A stretch of 64,000 nucleotides of DNA from NCBI RefSeq assembly GCF_014189535.1, contig NZ_CP050308.1, positions 1 to 64,000 on the forward strand, given 5' to 3'. The notes beneath the pieces were generated by a model. It was not told where the DNA came from. It was given only the letters and a program-made list of their open reading frames with translations, and made no database searches. Position 1 is the stretch's first letter, and each line of letters starts with the position of its first letter. Position numbers and translations under genes: made by a program. Of the stretch, positions 33,328 to 42,109 are shown piece by piece. This DNA comes from Rhizobium lusitanum (lineage in GTDB: Bacteria; Pseudomonadota; Alphaproteobacteria; Rhizobiales; Rhizobiaceae).

Positions 33328-34833
33328 ATGACCCTTGTCGACGTCCGCACACCAGATCCGAAGCGCTTCATTCCCGGTGCCACCGGCGATTGGGAGATTG
33401 TTATCGGGATGGAAGTCCATGCCCAGGTGTTGAGCAAATCCAAGCTCTTCTCCGGTGCTTCGACCGAGTTCGGCAAGCCACAGAATTCCAACGTCTCGCT
33501 GGTTGATGCCGCCATGCCTGGCATGTTGCCAGTTATCAACGAGGAATGCGTCAAGCAGGCCGTGCGTACTGGTCTTGGTCTTAAGGCGCAGATCAACAAC
33601 CGTTCGATCTTCGACCGCAAGAACTATTTCTATCCCGACCTGCCGCAGGGCTATCAGATCTCGCAGTTCAAGGATCCGATCGTCGGCGAGGGCAAGATCG
33701 TCATCTCGCTCGGTCCGGATCGTCAGGGCCAGTTCGAGGATATCGAGATCGGCATCGAGCGCCTGCATTTGGAGCAGGACGCCGGCAAGTCGATACACGA
33801 CCAGCACGCCACCATGTCCTATGTCGACCTGAACCGGTCCGGCGTGGCGCTGATGGAAATCGTCTCCAAGCCGGACATGCGCTCGTCGGATGAGGCCAAG
33901 GCCTATATGACCAAACTGCGTTCGATCGTGCGTTATCTCGGCACCTGCGACGGTAACATGGACGAAGGCTCGATGCGCGCTGACGTCAACGTTTCCGTGC
34001 GTCGCCCCGGCGGCGAGTTCGGCACGCGTTGCGAAATCAAAAACGTTAACTCCATCCGCTTCATCGGCCAGGCAATCGAATACGAAGCCCGCCGCCAGAT
34101 CGGTATTCTGGAAGACGGCGGCTCCATCGATCAGGAAACCCGCCTGTTTGACCCGAACAAGGGCGAGACCCGCTCCATGCGCTCCAAGGAAGATGCGCAT
34201 GACTATCGCTATTTCCCCGACCCGGACCTGCTGCCGCTCGAATTCGATGACGCCTTCGTCACGGAGCTTGCTGCGCATCTGCCGGAGCTGCCGGATGACA
34301 AGAAGGAGCGCTTCGTGCGTGAGCTTGGCCTGTCGATCTACGATGCCTCGGTGCTCGTCTCAGAAAAGGCGATTGCCGATTATTTCGAGACGGTTGCGGC
34401 GGGTCGTGACGGCAAAATGGCGGCGAACTGGGTGATCAACGACTTGCTGGGCGCCTTGAACAGAACCGGCAAAGACATTGAAGAGACTCCGGTTTCGCCC
34501 GCCCAGCTCGGCGCGATTATCGACCTCATCAAGGCCGAAACCATCTCCGGCAAGATCGCCAAGGACGTGTTCGAGATCGTGCTCACCGAAGGCGGCGACC
34601 CCGCCGAGATCGTCGAAGCCCGAGGGATGAAGCAGGTCACCGACACCGGCGCCATCGAGAAGGCCGTCGATGAGATCATCGCCGCCAATCCGGATCAGGT
34701 CGCCAAGGTCAAGGCCAAGCCGACACTTGCCGGCTGGTTCGTCGGCCAGGTGATGAAGTCGACCGGCGGCAAGGCCAATCCGCAGGCCGTGCAGGCCCTC
34801 GTCAAGGCCAAGCTCGGCATCGAAGAGGAATAA
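33328..34833 (+). CDS. gatB: Asp-tRNA(Asn)/Glu-tRNA(Gln) amidotransferase subunit B
   Basis: This 501-residue subunit binds tRNA and carries out the kinase and amidation steps. Family marks include [20 protein letters not shown], the [15 protein letters not shown] segment, [20 protein letters not shown], and [20 protein letters not shown]-terminal YqeY-like domain is present from about residue 350. The start is ATG 33328. gatC and gatA lie 3.5 kb upstream with three unrelated genes between. A GNAT gene starts 4 bases after its stop and is probably co-transcribed. Confidence 0.97.
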   Translation: MTLVDVRTPDPKRFIPGATGDWEIVIGMEVHAQVLSKSKLFSGASTEFGKPQNSNVSLVDAAMPGMLPVINEECVKQAVRTGLGLKAQINNRSIFDRKNYFYPDLPQGYQISQFKDPIVGEGKIVISLGPDRQGQFEDIEIGIERLHLEQDAGKSIHDQHATMSYVDLNRSGVALMEIVSKPDMRSSDEAKAYMTKLRSIVRYLGTCDGNMDEGSMRADVNVSVRRPGGEFGTRCEIKNVNSIRFIGQAIEYEARRQIGILEDGGSIDQETRLFDPNKGETRSMRSKEDAHDYRYFPDPDLLPLEFDDAFVTELAAHLPELPDDKKERFVRELGLSIYDASVLVSEKAIADYFETVAAGRDGKMAANWVINDLLGALNRTGKDIEETPVSPAQLGAIIDLIKAETISGKIAKDVFEIVLTEGGDPAEIVEARGMKQVTDTGAIEKAVDEIIAANPDQVAKVKAKPTLAGWFVGQVMKSTGGKANPQAVQALVKAKLGIEEE

Positions 34834-34837
34834 TTCG

Positions 34838-35341
34838 GTGTTCTTTGTCCGCACCGCCGGCGAGCAGGACCTGGAAAAGGTCCGCGCTCTGCTGCGCGAA
34901 ACCTGGCATGCGACCTACGATCGGCTTTATGGCGCGGACAAGGTCAGCGAGCTGCATGGTTCCTGGCATTCTCTCCAGTCCCTAAGGACACGGCTCGCCC
35001 GAAAGAACGCGGAGTTTCTCGTCGCGGACGACGGCAAAAACATCGGCGGCATGGGCTATGCCGCCATGTCGACGGAACTCGCGAAAACCGTCATGCTCTA
35101 CATGCTCTATGTCAGCCCACGCTGCCAGCGCCAGGGCATCGGCCGCGACATCTTCGCCGAGCTGGAAACCTGCTTTCCTGACGCCGAAGTCATGCGGCTC
35201 GAAGTTGATCCCCAAAACGATCCGGCGACTGCCTTTTACAAAGCGCATGGTTTTGTCGAGGTTGGTCGCACGGAAAACTGCGGCGATGCGCAGTCGGGCA
35301 TTCCGGCGCTGATATTCGAGAAGCCCCTCGAAAACCATTGA
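34838..35341 (+). CDS. GNAT family N-acetyltransferase
   Basis: The 167-residue protein follows gatB after only four bases and starts at GTG 34838 (MFFVRTAGEQDLEKVRALLR). It has a clear acetyl-CoA site (MLYVSPRCQRQGIGRDIFAE) and a C-terminal strand (PATAFYKAHGFVEVGRTENC). The early helix RETWHATYDRLYG is like that of many small-molecule or aminoglycoside-type acetyltransferases; the acceptor is unknown. Since the spacing implies translation from the gatB message, its level should follow that of gatB. A second GNAT gene follows 19 bases later. Confidence 0.85.
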   Translation: MFFVRTAGEQDLEKVRALLRETWHATYDRLYGADKVSELHGSWHSLQSLRTRLARKNAEFLVADDGKNIGGMGYAAMSTELAKTVMLYMLYVSPRCQRQGIGRDIFAELETCFPDAEVMRLEVDPQNDPATAFYKAHGFVEVGRTENCGDAQSGIPALIFEKPLENH

Positions 35342-35360
35342 AAGCCTAGGCAGGTTGATC

Positions 35361-35828
35361 ATGAATAGTGCCGATTTGATCATTCGCGAGGCCTGCGAAT
35401 CCGACCTACCAGCTTTGATCGCTCTTTTCGCCGCCGATGCTGTCGGCGGCCACGGCGATACCATCGATCCATCCGCCTATGACGACTATCTTCGGGCGTT
35501 CCGCACGATTGAAGCCTCATTCGATCAGACGCTCTTCGCCGCCGAGCTGACCGGCGAAGTTGTCGGCACGTTCCAGACGATGATCACGACATCTCTGAAC
35601 GGGCGCGGCTCCTCCGCGATGATCATCGAGGCGGTGCAGACGCGCAACGACCTGCGCGGGCAGGGGATTGGCGCCGCAATGATCGAATTCTGCATCACCG
35701 AGGCAAAAAGTCGCGGTGTGCGGCTGGTGCAGCTGACATCGAACGCAGTGCGCAAGGATGCCCATCGTTTCTATGAGAGATTGGGTTTCAAGCCGACCCA
35801 TCTGGGCTTCAAGATGGCTTTGAAATGA
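35361..35828 (+). CDS. GNAT family N-acetyltransferase
   Basis: The 155-residue protein has the GNAT core: LIIREACESDLPALIALFAA at the start, strand 4 with coenzyme A loop (IIEAVQTRNDLRGQGIGAAM), helix 4 (RLVQLTSNAVRKDAHRFYER) and the closing LGFKPTHLGFKMALK. This ending, with RxDAHRFYErLGF, is typical of the ribosomal-protein or small-amine acetyltransferase-like group; the real substrate is unknown. ATG 35361 is preceded by AGGCAGG; an in-frame TTG six bases earlier is less likely. It is the third gene of the probable gatB-GNAT-GNAT unit. Confidence 0.86.
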   Translation: MNSADLIIREACESDLPALIALFAADAVGGHGDTIDPSAYDDYLRAFRTIEASFDQTLFAAELTGEVVGTFQTMITTSLNGRGSSAMIIEAVQTRNDLRGQGIGAAMIEFCITEAKSRGVRLVQLTSNAVRKDAHRFYERLGFKPTHLGFKMALK

Positions 35829-35932
35829 CCGCTTTTCCCGCTGGAATCACTGGACAAGCAAGCCTAGTGGCGGCATAAGCGAGGGATCGAATTCTGGTAT
35901 CGCTCGCCTTTTTGCGGGCACAAGGAAAAGAC

Positions 35933-36331
35933 ATGTGGAATTTACTCCTGCAAACCTTCACTTGGTGGAATGGTCAGACGATGGGCACCCGCTTCGCGAC
36001 ATGGCGGTTCGGCAAGCGCGTCGGCGAGGATGAATTGGGCAATGTCTATTACGAGGGCGGCATGTCCTCCTATGGTCTTCAGAAGCGCTGGGTGATCTAC
36101 AAGGGTTATGCCGAGGCTTCCGCCATTCCTCCGGGCTGGCACGGCTGGATGCATCACCGCACCGACGTTCCGCCGACCAAGGATAATTACGTCGCCAAGG
36201 AATGGGAAACAGGTCATCGCGCCAATCCCACCGGTTCGCCGCAGGCCTATCGTCCGCCGGGTTCGCTCGCCGTTGCCGGCGAACGTCCGCGCGTGACCGG
36301 CGACTATGACGCCTGGACGCCGGGCAACTGA
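35933..36331 (+). CDS. NADH:ubiquinone oxidoreductase accessory subunit NDUFA12-like (B17.2)
   Basis: The 132-residue protein matches the NDUFA12/B17.2 family, an accessory subunit of respiratory complex I shared by mitochondria and alphaproteobacteria. Signature stretches are TFTWWNGQTMGTRFATWRFG, VGEDELGNVYYEG, the RWVIYKGYAEASAIPPGWHG core and HHRTDVPP. In mitochondria the subunit lies on the matrix arm near the quinone site. AAGGAAAAG precedes ATG 35933. It is followed 104 bp later by the DUF2155 gene, a neighbour pair I recall from other rhizobia. Related paralogues act as assembly factors (NDUFAF2), but the full length fits NDUFA12 better. Confidence 0.93.
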   Translation: MWNLLLQTFTWWNGQTMGTRFATWRFGKRVGEDELGNVYYEGGMSSYGLQKRWVIYKGYAEASAIPPGWHGWMHHRTDVPPTKDNYVAKEWETGHRANPTGSPQAYRPPGSLAVAGERPRVTGDYDAWTPGN

Positions 36332-36435
36332 GCATAGAAGGCGGGCTCGTCCTTTGGCCACAATTGGCCTATAGGCGCAGAACATGCCGGCTCGTGCTCG
36401 GCGCTTTGACCGAGACCAAGCGGAGATTGGCGGAT

Positions 36436-36876
36436 ATGACGTTTTTCACGCGGAGCGCTACTTTGCGTGCGATATCGGCAGCAGTTCTTGCCTTTGCCGC
36501 AGGAGCCTTGTTGCCACCGGCCGCCGAAGCCGCCCGTATTTCCAATCCCGTTGCCGTCTTCTCCGGTCTCGACAAGATCACCGGACGCATCACCACCTTC
36601 GATGTCTATGTCAACGAGACGGTGCAGTTCGGTGCCCTGCAGGTGACGCCGAAGGCTTGCTATTCGCGAGATGATAACGAGCAGCAGAAGGTCGATGGCT
36701 TTGTTGAAGTGGACGAGATCACCCTCGACCGCCGCATTCGCCGCATCTTCACCGGCTGGATGTTCGCCGACAGCCCCGGCCTTAACGCCGTCGAGCATCC
36801 GATCTATGACGTCTGGTTGAAAGAGTGCAAGCAGAAGTCGGATATCCCGCCGCCGGACTCGGCTGGCACCAAGTAA
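36436..36876 (+). CDS. DUF2155 family exported protein
   Basis: This 146-residue protein has a signal peptide (about residues 1-32, ending AAEAAR) and a DUF2155 domain: AVFSGLDKITGRITTFDVYV, the QFGALQVTPKACYSR segment, and FTGWMFADSPGLNAVEHPIY, ending in YDVWLKECK. Family members occur throughout alphaproteobacteria and are predicted periplasmic, often described as cellulase-like; no biochemical role is established. Two cysteines (in KACYSR and KECKQ) could form a disulfide. ATG 36436 is chosen because the signal peptide begins there; a longer frame starts at 36364. Confidence 0.9.
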   Translation: MTFFTRSATLRAISAAVLAFAAGALLPPAAEAARISNPVAVFSGLDKITGRITTFDVYVNETVQFGALQVTPKACYSRDDNEQQKVDGFVEVDEITLDRRIRRIFTGWMFADSPGLNAVEHPIYDVWLKECKQKSDIPPPDSAGTK

Positions 36877-36910
36877 AGCACCTCTCCAAACTTTGACAAC
36901 GACGTGATGT

Positions 36911-36947
36911 TCGCCCGCAGAAATGATCTTCTGCGGGCGATTTCGTT
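36911..36947. terminator. Terminator between convergent DUF2155 and DUF1062 genes
   Basis: TCGCCCGCAGAA-atgatc-TTCTGCGGGCGA is a perfect 12-bp stem with a 6-base loop, followed on the plus strand by TTTCGTT. It lies 35 bases past the DUF2155 stop and touches the DUF1062 stop. Confidence 0.7.
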
Positions 36948-37584
36948 ACTCATCGTATCTCCGCGAAGCGGCGCTCATCTCAGCCGGATATCGACCGGTT
37001 TCGTTCGTGAGATCAATGACGACGCTCGTGCCATTCTTGATTCGTCGCCGCATGGCGTCAGCGCGATCCGGATGGGTTTGCAGTTTCCCGCTTCTATGCA
37101 GCGCCTGAAGCCGGGATCGTGAGATGTCGAGTTCTGCGGCGAGCAGGCGGTCCAGCCGCGTACTGACAGGAAACGCGACCGCCAACTCGATGTTGAGTAC
37201 GGTCCAGCCGTCCGTTTCGCCCAGAACCTCCTTCTGAACATTGGCATCGGCAAATTCGTCGATGCGCTGAGCCTTGCGCCTCAGTGCATCGAGGTCGAAT
37301 TCCTGCGCCCGTATCCAGTTGAGATCGTTGGTTTGCAGTGCCTCGAGAGTGGCAGGCGCCAGCCCACGAACATTCTGGCGCTCGAACAGCGTTCGGTTCC
37401 ATGTCTTGTCGCAGGCCGCGCATTTATAGACGAGCCAGGCGTCGAGTTTCTTGCCGTTGGCGTTGAGCCTGATCTTGCCGCTGGATCTGAAAGGCTTGAG
37501 GCCTCCGCAGCCGCTGCAGACGATCCATGGCTGAGGGGCAGTTTTGGGATTGATGGTCCATCGGACCCTTAAAATAGTGCACAT
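36946..37584 (-). CDS. DUF1062 family protein with zinc ribbon and S4-like segment
   Basis: The 212-residue protein begins MCTILRVRWTINPKTAP, the DUF1062 signature. The first 70 residues hold two CxxC knuckles (CSGCGG and CAACDKTW), a probable zinc ribbon. Near residues 150-195, STRLDRLLAAELDISRSRLQ, ALHRSGKL and RIKNGTSVVIDL follow the pattern of an S4 RNA-binding domain. An RNA-binding role is my inference; family function is not established. ATG 37584 is chosen because the family start falls there. It stands alone, convergent with DUF2155 and with a 369-bp gap upstream. Confidence 0.85.
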   Translation of the reverse strand: MCTILRVRWTINPKTAPQPWIVCSGCGGLKPFRSSGKIRLNANGKKLDAWLVYKCAACDKTWNRTLFERQNVRGLAPATLEALQTNDLNWIRAQEFDLDALRRKAQRIDEFADANVQKEVLGETDGWTVLNIELAVAFPVSTRLDRLLAAELDISRSRLQALHRSGKLQTHPDRADAMRRRIKNGTSVVIDLTNETGRYPAEMSAASRRYDE

Positions 37585-37953
37585 ACCGTCTTGGTCTTCC
37601 GTTCGGAAGTTCACCAAGCTGGCGGCAGGACAAACCCTTTACGGGCGCGGTGTGGCGATGTCTAGGACAGATGAAGAGCTGAGACAGCAATGGCTGCGCA
37701 TGGCGCATGTCAACAATGCCAAACCGGTCTCAGACCACCACCCGATGAACATGATCATATGCCGGGCGGCGATGAGCTGCCCTGGCATACGGGGTGAAAT
37801 TGGATGAGACCGGTATTTACGAAGGCAAAGTGAAACCTCGACGCGCCAACACTCTTCGCGTCGAGCGATAGCAGATCACAACCGGAATTTGAAGCCGTGA
37901 AGGCGCCGAAAGGCCGGTTGTCCTTCAGTGGATCAAACCGGCCGGAATCGTTC
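37585..37953. other. 369-bp gap with one long inverted repeat
   Basis: No convincing gene is visible between DUF1062 and DUF2167. A 49-codon plus-strand frame from 37658 lacks a ribosome-binding site and a known pattern. CTCGACGCG (37837-37845) and CGCGTCGAG (37857-37865) form a perfect 9-bp stem with an 11-base loop, about 90 bases past the DUF2167 stop on the minus strand, and may end that transcript although no U-tract follows. Confidence 0.5.
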
Positions 37954-38910
37954 CTACGCGTCGTTATTCTTGTTGCGGCGAAACAGGCCGAGGATCTTGC
38001 GGCCGGCAGCAACGATGCCAGCGACGACAAGGATCAATCCCTTCTTCAGCGCCAGAAGCGCCACGCCGAAGCTCTTGAAAAAGCCGAGGACGACGGCAAG
38101 GAAACCGAGCTTTGCTGCGATCTTCACGCCGGCACCGGCAGCAATCATGCCCGCCATGCTATAGGCGGCGATCTTGTCGCCGTTGGTGAAATCGGCATAG
38201 CGCTTGCCGCTGTCATACTGCACCGTGTTGATGACGCTGGGAATGGCCGCGTTGATCTCTGGCAACTGCTCGAGCCCAGCGATGAAATCAAGCTCCGTCA
38301 CGCCTTCGCGGCCAAGGACGCGCACGGAATAGTTCAGCGTATGAGGACCGTTCGGATCCTTGCCGAAGATCAGGTCGCGTGCCCAGTGGAGGGCATGGGT
38401 CGCCTTGTCATAATGTGGCGCTTCGGCCCAGCCGACCAGCGTGATCGGATCGTAGCCCGCCTTCTCGCGCTCCGGATTGCTCTCCTGGATCGCATCCTGG
38501 ATCTGCTTCAGCAGCGCTGTGTAATCCGTTGAGGCGGCATCGTCGTCGGAGACATGGCCGCTGCCGTCATAATCGATCACCGCGCCCCAGGAGTGCGGAT
38601 CGATCGGCGGATACTTCGCCGGGAAGATCATGCCAAACGTGTTGCTGGCGGCGCTATCCGGGTTGCCCCAGAGCTGGACCAGCACCTTCCGCGTATCCTG
38701 CGGATTGAGATAGTAGAACTGATCCGAAACGTTCAGCGTGGCGCTGGCCCCGGCAAGCTTGATCGCTCCCTGCTGGAAGTCGAGTGTCTTGAGCACTGCC
38801 CCCTCTGCGCCTTCAGGCGCATCGGCACCGAACATGTCATGAAAGGATTTTGCCTCGGCCTGCGTTGCGGCCAGTGCGGCGAGAAATGCGATTGCAAGAT
38901 ATTTCTTCAA
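37954..38910 (-). CDS. DUF2167 family membrane-anchored exported protein
   Basis: The 318-residue protein has a signal peptide (MKKYLAIAFLAALAATQAEA) and a long periplasmic domain of the DUF2167 type (LTLVGWAEAPHYD-like core reads ITLVGWAEAPHYDKATHALH, then FGKDPNGPHTLNYSVRVLGR). Its C-terminus has hydrophobic segments (YSMAGMIAAGAGVKIAAKLG, FLAVVLGFFKSFGVALL, LILVVAGIVAAG) ending in a basic FRRNKNNDA tail, probably cytoplasmic. The function is unknown. It follows aat by 70 bp on the same strand and might be the last gene of the aroQ-accB-accC-aat transcript or independent. Confidence 0.88.
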   Translation of the reverse strand: MKKYLAIAFLAALAATQAEAKSFHDMFGADAPEGAEGAVLKTLDFQQGAIKLAGASATLNVSDQFYYLNPQDTRKVLVQLWGNPDSAASNTFGMIFPAKYPPIDPHSWGAVIDYDGSGHVSDDDAASTDYTALLKQIQDAIQESNPEREKAGYDPITLVGWAEAPHYDKATHALHWARDLIFGKDPNGPHTLNYSVRVLGREGVTELDFIAGLEQLPEINAAIPSVINTVQYDSGKRYADFTNGDKIAAYSMAGMIAAGAGVKIAAKLGFLAVVLGFFKSFGVALLALKKGLILVVAGIVAAGRKILGLFRRNKNNDA

Positions 38911-38980
38911 GATACTACCTCCGGCTGTCGAGCCAAAAGTAGCGGACTGATGATTTAAATCAATGCTTAGATGGAGATTC

Positions 38981-39604
38981 TTAACTGTCTAAGAAGCTCA
39001 AATTGGGCGATTCCATCGCCTTTTCCAGCATCTTTGCGTATTCGTCCTTCGGCATGTCGATCGCGCCGAATGTCTTCAGGTGCTCGGTGGTGAACTGAGT
39101 GTCGAGGAGGGTGAAGCCGCGATCTCTCAGGCGCTCGACCAGATGCACAAGGCAGATCTTCGAGGCGTCCGTGCGGCGTGAGAACATGCTCTCGCCGAAG
39201 AAGGCCGAACCGAGCGAGACGCCATAGAGCCCTCCGACCAGCATGTCGCCGTCCCACGCCTCGACGGAATGGGCGTGGCCGATATGGTGGAGGGTTGAAT
39301 AGAGCGCTCGGATCGTCTTGTTGATCCAGGTGCTGGGCCGGCCGTTGGTCTGCTCGGCACAGGCGGCGATCACGGCGTCGAAATCCGTGTCGAAGCGGAT
39401 ATCGAAGGGCTTTTGCCGAATAGTCTTCGCAAGGCTTTTCGAAATATGGAAGTTGTCGAGCGGCAAGACGCCGCGCAATTCGGGCTCGACCCAGAAGATT
39501 TCCGGATCATCCGCCGATTCCGCCATCGGGAAGAGCCCGATGGAATAGGCGCGCAGCAGAATCTCCGGAGTAATGCCGGGATTTCTGCCGCGCGGCCGTG
39601 CCAT
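38981..39604 (-). CDS. aat: Leucyl/phenylalanyl-tRNA-protein transferase
   Basis: This enzyme adds Leu or Phe from charged tRNA to proteins with N-terminal Arg or Lys, marking them for ClpAP in the N-end rule pathway. The 207 residues show the family blocks [18 protein letters not shown], the [20 protein letters not shown] stretch, [38 protein letters not shown], and [20 protein letters not shown]. Length is slightly below E. coli (234) but normal for alphaproteobacteria. It begins 6 bases after the accC stop, so it is in one operon with accB-accC. Confidence 0.96.
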   Translation of the reverse strand: MARPRGRNPGITPEILLRAYSIGLFPMAESADDPEIFWVEPELRGVLPLDNFHISKSLAKTIRQKPFDIRFDTDFDAVIAACAEQTNGRPSTWINKTIRALYSTLHHIGHAHSVEAWDGDMLVGGLYGVSLGSAFFGESMFSRRTDASKICLVHLVERLRDRGFTLLDTQFTTEHLKTFGAIDMPKDEYAKMLEKAMESPNLSFLDS

Positions 39605-39610
39605 GGGCGC

Positions 39611-40957
39611 TTAGACCGAGGTCTTTGCCAGGTAGTCTTCCAGCCAATGGATATCGTAATCGCCATTGGCGATATCCTGATTGGAAACCAGATCCTGGAA
39701 CAGCGGCAAGGTGGTCTTGATGCCATCGACCACGAATTCATCCAGCGCACGGCGCAGGCGCATCATGCATTCGACGCGGGTGCGGCCGTGCACGATCAGC
39801 TTGCCGATCAGGCTGTCGTAGTAAGGTGGGATCTTGTAGCCCTGATAGGCACCCGAATCGATGCGCACGCCGAGACCGCCGGGCGCATGAAAATGCGTGA
39901 TCGTGCCGGGCGAGGGCACGAAGGTGCGCGCGTCCTCAGCGTTGATGCGGCATTCGATGGCATGACCGTGGAAATGCACTTCGTCCTGCGTCACCGACAG
40001 ACCGCCGCCCGAAGCGACGCGGATCTGTTCGTGCACGAGATCGATGCCGGTGATCGCTTCCGTGACCGGATGCTCCACCTGCAGGCGGGTGTTCATTTCG
40101 ATGAAATAGAACTCGCCGTTTTCGTAGAGGAATTCGACCGTGCCGGCGCCGCGGTATTTCAGCTTCTTCATGGCGTCGGCGCAGATCTGGCCGATCTTCA
40201 TGCGCTGCTCAACGTTGAGCGCCGGTGAGTTGGCTTCTTCCCAGACCTTCTGGTGGCGGCGCTGCAGCGAGCAGTCGCGTTCCCCGAGATGGATAGCATT
40301 GCCTTCGCCATCACCGAACACCTGGATTTCGATATGCCGCGGCTTGCCGAGGTATTTTTCCATGTAGACGGATTCGTTGCCGAAGGCGGCTGCGGCCTCG
40401 GTGCGTGCCGTCGACCAGGCCTCAACAACGTCCGCTTCCGTGCGCGCAACCTTCATGCCACGGCCGCCGCCGCCGGCGGTCGCCTTGATCAGCACGGGAT
40501 AGCCGATTTCCTTGGCCGTCTTCAGCGCTTCCGCCTCGGTCTTCACTTCGCCGTCCGAACCGGGAACGACGGGAATGCCGAGCTTCAGCGCTGTGGTCTT
40601 GGCTGTGATCTTGTCGCCCATGATGCGGATATGGTCCGCAGTTGGGCCGATGAAGGTGATCCCATGCGCATCGAGGATATCGGCGAACTTGGCATTCTCC
40701 GACAGGAACCCATAGCCCGGATGCACGGCGTCGGCGCCGGTGATCTCGCAGGCGGCAACGATCTGATGGATGTTGAGATAGCTGTCGCGAGACGGCGGCG
40801 GGCCGATGCACACGCTTTCATCCGCCAGACGGACATGCATCGCGTCGGCGTCGGCTGTCGAGTGCACGGCAACGGTCGCGATGCCAAGCTCCTTGCAGGC
40901 GCGCAGCACCCGGAGGGCGATCTCTCCGCGATTGGCTATGAGTATCTTCGAAATCAT
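39611..40957 (-). CDS. accC: Acetyl-CoA carboxylase, biotin carboxylase subunit
   Basis: This 448-residue subunit carboxylates biotin on AccB with ATP and bicarbonate, the first half of malonyl-CoA formation. It starts [20 protein letters not shown] and shows the ATP-grasp glycine loop [15 protein letters not shown], the [20 protein letters not shown] catalytic region, and the C-terminal biotin carboxylase domain ([13 protein letters not shown]). Length equals E. coli AccC (449). A second ATG lies two codons upstream (40963). It follows accB by 10 bases and precedes aat by 6. The carboxyltransferase genes accA and accD are not in this window, as usual. Confidence 0.97.
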   Translation of the reverse strand: MISKILIANRGEIALRVLRACKELGIATVAVHSTADADAMHVRLADESVCIGPPPSRDSYLNIHQIVAACEITGADAVHPGYGFLSENAKFADILDAHGITFIGPTADHIRIMGDKITAKTTALKLGIPVVPGSDGEVKTEAEALKTAKEIGYPVLIKATAGGGGRGMKVARTEADVVEAWSTARTEAAAAFGNESVYMEKYLGKPRHIEIQVFGDGEGNAIHLGERDCSLQRRHQKVWEEANSPALNVEQRMKIGQICADAMKKLKYRGAGTVEFLYENGEFYFIEMNTRLQVEHPVTEAITGIDLVHEQIRVASGGGLSVTQDEVHFHGHAIECRINAEDARTFVPSPGTITHFHAPGGLGVRIDSGAYQGYKIPPYYDSLIGKLIVHGRTRVECMMRLRRALDEFVVDGIKTTLPLFQDLVSNQDIANGDYDIHWLEDYLAKTSV

Positions 40958-40967
40958 GGGCATGGGC

Positions 40968-41435
40968 TTACTCGATGACCACCAGGGCTTCGCCGTATTC
41001 GACCGGGCTTCCATCCTTGATGAGGATTTCAGTCACGGTGCCGGACTTGGGCGCGGGAATCTGGTTCATCGTCTTCATCGCTTCGATGATCAACAGCGTC
41101 TGGCCTTCCTTGACGACCGAACCGACCTGGATGAAGGCGGCTGCACCCGGCGCGGACGCCATGTAGACCGTGCCGACCATCGGCGCGCTGATGACGCTAT
41201 CAGGGTTGCGCACCTTGCCGACGGGAGCGGCGGCTGCTGCCGGAGCGCCTGGAGCCGCTACGGCATAAGCCGGGGCTGCGATCGGCGCCTGAACATATTG
41301 CGTCGTGCCGGCGCGGGAAACGCGGATGCGCAAATCTTCCTGCTCGACTTCGATCTCGGTCAGATCGGTTTCATTGAGAATATTGGCGAGGTCGCGGATC
41401 AGCGCCTGGTCGATACCCGTTTTCTTTTCAGCCAT
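40968..41435 (-). CDS. accB: Acetyl-CoA carboxylase biotin carboxyl carrier protein
   Basis: The 155-residue carrier protein has an N-terminal dimerising region ([20 protein letters not shown]), an Ala/Pro-rich linker (residues about 55-75) and a C-terminal biotinyl domain. The biotin attachment lysine is in [16 protein letters not shown]. coli has EAMKMMN at this place. The thumb region of type I BCCP is present ([20 protein letters not shown]). It lies 24 bases after aroQ and 10 before accC on the same strand, so the three are co-transcribed. Confidence 0.97.
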   Translation of the reverse strand: MAEKKTGIDQALIRDLANILNETDLTEIEVEQEDLRIRVSRAGTTQYVQAPIAAPAYAVAAPGAPAAAAAPVGKVRNPDSVISAPMVGTVYMASAPGAAAFIQVGSVVKEGQTLLIIEAMKTMNQIPAPKSGTVTEILIKDGSPVEYGEALVVIE

Positions 41436-41459
41436 GGATTTTGTGCCCTGTAATTCTTG

Positions 41460-41897
41460 CTATTGCGTGATGGATTTCAGCGCGTGCAGCGCCAGGATGT
41501 AACTATAAGGCCCGAAACCGCAGATCATTCCCTTGGCGGCGGGCGCGATCATTGATTTGTGCCGGAATTCTTCGCGTGCGTGGATGTTGGAGATATGGAC
41601 CTCCACCACCGGAACCGAAATGGCGCGGATCGCATCGTGAAGCGCGATCGACGTGTGGCCATAGGCCCCGGGATTAATCGCGACGCCGGCGGCAGTATCG
41701 CAGGCTTCGTGCATCCAATCGACCAGCACGCCTTCATGATTGCTCTGACGGAAATCGATGACGAAGCCCAGGCTTTCGCCCACGGACTTACAATCGGCTT
41801 CGATATCCTTGAGGGTCTTGCCGCCATAGATGCCCGGCTCGCGCTTGCCAAGGGCATTCAAATTGGGTCCGTTCAGGACGAAAATTGTTTGCGCCAT
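41460..41897 (-). CDS. aroQ: 3-dehydroquinate dehydratase, type II
   Basis: The 145-residue enzyme dehydrates 3-dehydroquinate in the shikimate pathway and forms a dodecamer. Type II marks are FVLNGPNLNALGKREPGIYG with the catalytic Tyr, the FRQSNHEGVLVDWMHEA segment, INPGAYGHTSIALHDA with the catalytic His, and VEVHISNIHAREEFR. ATG 41897 gives the family start (MAQTIFVLNGPNLN); the longer frame is ignored. It is the first gene of the aroQ-accB-accC-aat unit, an arrangement common in alphaproteobacteria. Confidence 0.97.
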   Translation of the reverse strand: MAQTIFVLNGPNLNALGKREPGIYGGKTLKDIEADCKSVGESLGFVIDFRQSNHEGVLVDWMHEACDTAAGVAINPGAYGHTSIALHDAIRAISVPVVEVHISNIHAREEFRHKSMIAPAAKGMICGFGPYSYILALHALKSITQ

Positions 41898-42109
41898 CAG
41901 AGGTTCCGTCAATGTGCAGCGCAACCTATAGACTCCCGAAGGCCTATAGGAAAGCCCCCAGATAAGAGCGCGCGCATGTCTGGTGTGGAAACGCCCCGAT
42001 TTTGGCTATTTTACGCTCAATTCGGAAGCGGTTCTATTCTTGAAAGGCCCGCGCGCCTTTCCGAGGACTGCCTGCCTGGCGGCCGCGCGGGGTCGTCAGG
42101 TGCTTTAAT

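Noticed and set aside
37658..37807. 49-codon plus-strand frame (MSRTDEELRQQW start)
   Set aside because: No ribosome-binding site, no known family and no neighbouring partner. It may be real, but the evidence is too thin.
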